Shown here piece after piece: positions 63,555 through 64,000 of a DNA stretch of 64,000 nt (its first letter is position 1; the number at the start of each line of letters is the position of its first letter). Location of the stretch: the NCBI RefSeq assembly GCF_000010285.1, contig NC_010617.1, positions 1 to 64,000 on the forward strand. The letters run 5' to 3'. This DNA is from Kocuria rhizophila DC2201 (GTDB lineage Bacteria > Actinomycetota > Actinomycetes > Actinomycetales > Micrococcaceae). The notes below the pieces were generated by a model that saw nothing but the letters and a program-made list of their open reading frames with translations, ran no database searches and had not been told where the DNA came from. A program made the position numbers and the translations under genes.

Positions 63555-64000
63555 CTAGCCCTGGGCCTCGCCGAGGCGCGCTTCGGGTGTGAGCTCGGCG
63601 CGGAGACCGCCGCCGGTCGCAGCCCGTGCAAGAGCGCGACCCAGCGCAGGTGCCTGCTTGAACAAATTGTGACCGGCCACGAAGAAGACAGAGCCTGCCT
63701 CCCACACGGCCACGCCGTCCTCACTCCACGGGAGGTCGGTCACCCAGCAGTGGAGGAAGTCGCGCGGCTCTGGGTGGAGACCGGGCAGCGCCCGTGTCAC
63801 GTATTCGCGTGCGCGTTCGTCCAGCGATCGAATCGCCGCCGGGTCGATGAAAGTTCCGTCGTCGCGGACGCCGACGGTGTCGCTGAGTCCGACCGAATAG
63901 CTGCTGTTGCCCGGTAGCGGTGTCGCGTAGACGCCGACTTCGCCGAAGACGCCGCTGCTGTCCTGCAGGCACGCGACTCGTGCCGGGGCGGCGGCTTTCA
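63555..64000 (-). CDS. FAD-dependent oxidoreductase (DAO type), C-terminal part, runs off the window
   Basis: The last 148 codons of a D-amino-acid-oxidase/sarcosine-oxidase-like flavoprotein. The end of the catalytic domain shows HCWVTDLPWSEDGVAVWEAG and the conserved FAD-site loop VFFVAGHNLFKQAPALG, the equivalent of G-H-G-F-K. Codons such as CGA, ACA and CTA are commoner than in the host genes, suggesting foreign origin. The stop TAG lies within the candidate right end of the neighbouring IS, so the natural C-terminus may have been trimmed. The start is beyond base 64000. Confidence 0.75.
   Translation of the reverse strand, partial: KAAAPARVACLQDSSGVFGEVGVYATPLPGNSSYSVGLSDTVGVRDDGTFIDPAAIRSLDERAREYVTRALPGLHPEPRDFLHCWVTDLPWSEDGVAVWEAGSVFFVAGHNLFKQAPALGRALARAATGGGLRAELTPEARLGEAQG

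Larger units (their letters stand above)
62119..63559 (+). mobile_element. IS1380-type insertion sequence, internally deleted
   Basis: The element contains a broken IS1380-family transposase and candidate imperfect terminal repeats. The left end CCAGGTCTTCCATTGCTGG (62122-62140) resembles the inverse of the right end, CCGGTCTTTCATGACGG (in 63535-63553 on the other strand). It is about 1.44 kb, where intact members are near 1.65-1.7 kb, consistent with the loss inside the transposase. No target-site duplication was found, so the exact ends are tentative. Confidence 0.6.

Overview
This looks like the origin-proximal segment of a high-GC actinobacterial chromosome, numbered from the first base of dnaA. 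The order dnaA, oriC, dnaN, recF, dciA-like (DUF721), gyrB, gyrA, DUF3566, tRNA-Ile, DLW-39, tRNA-Ala is typical of Micrococcales. GC-rich codon use and frequent leaderless starts suggest the family Micrococcaceae, most likely a Kocuria-type organism. That assignment is recognition only and was not checked by a database search.

Layout: 1-11.5 kb is the replication and topoisomerase block with two tRNAs. 11.7-22.6 kb carries an Nramp-like transporter, a cyclophilin, a rhomboid protease, two MFS exporters, a putative esterase with a GAP-like membrane protein, a DedA protein and a zinc alcohol dehydrogenase. 22.7-27.6 kb holds a ThDP enzyme, a sugar porter and a ROK regulator. A near-perfect parS site lies at 27.78 kb. 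27.9-33.8 kb has a PAP2 phosphatase, UspA plus an amino-acid permease, a POT peptide transporter and an aldo/keto reductase. 35.7-38.8 kb is MarR, an ABC exporter and DUF421. 38.8-42.4 kb is a complete osmoprotectant ABC importer. 42.5-43.7 kb is non-coding and holds a shattered amylosucrase gene between DnaA-box clusters. 43.8-47 kb holds SRPBCC, GNAT, superoxide dismutase and a hydroxyacid dehydrogenase. 47.1-53.6 kb is an NAD-biosynthesis locus (nrtR-nadA-nadB-nadC plus a cysteine desulfurase and a cupin) with a likely NrtR operator. 53.7-59.9 kb has an AbgT transporter, a 960-residue membrane protein and a divergent glucose-6-phosphate dehydrogenase.

From about 60 kb the window changes character into an acquired region. 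It has a serine-recombinase remnant and a visibly AT-richer two-gene cassette: a secreted protein followed by a tiny two-helix membrane protein. Three large inverted-repeat structures come next, then an IS1380-type element with an internally deleted transposase, and the 3' part of a FAD oxidoreductase with foreign-looking codon use.

Several signals cut across the genes. DnaA boxes cluster at oriC and at two further sites (15.5 kb and 42.5-43.7 kb). An 11-mer, GACGACGCCGC, recurs in both orientations in terminator hairpins and in low-complexity protein linkers. At least nine genes appear to be leaderless, with a -10 box 6-7 bases before the start codon; this decided several start choices.
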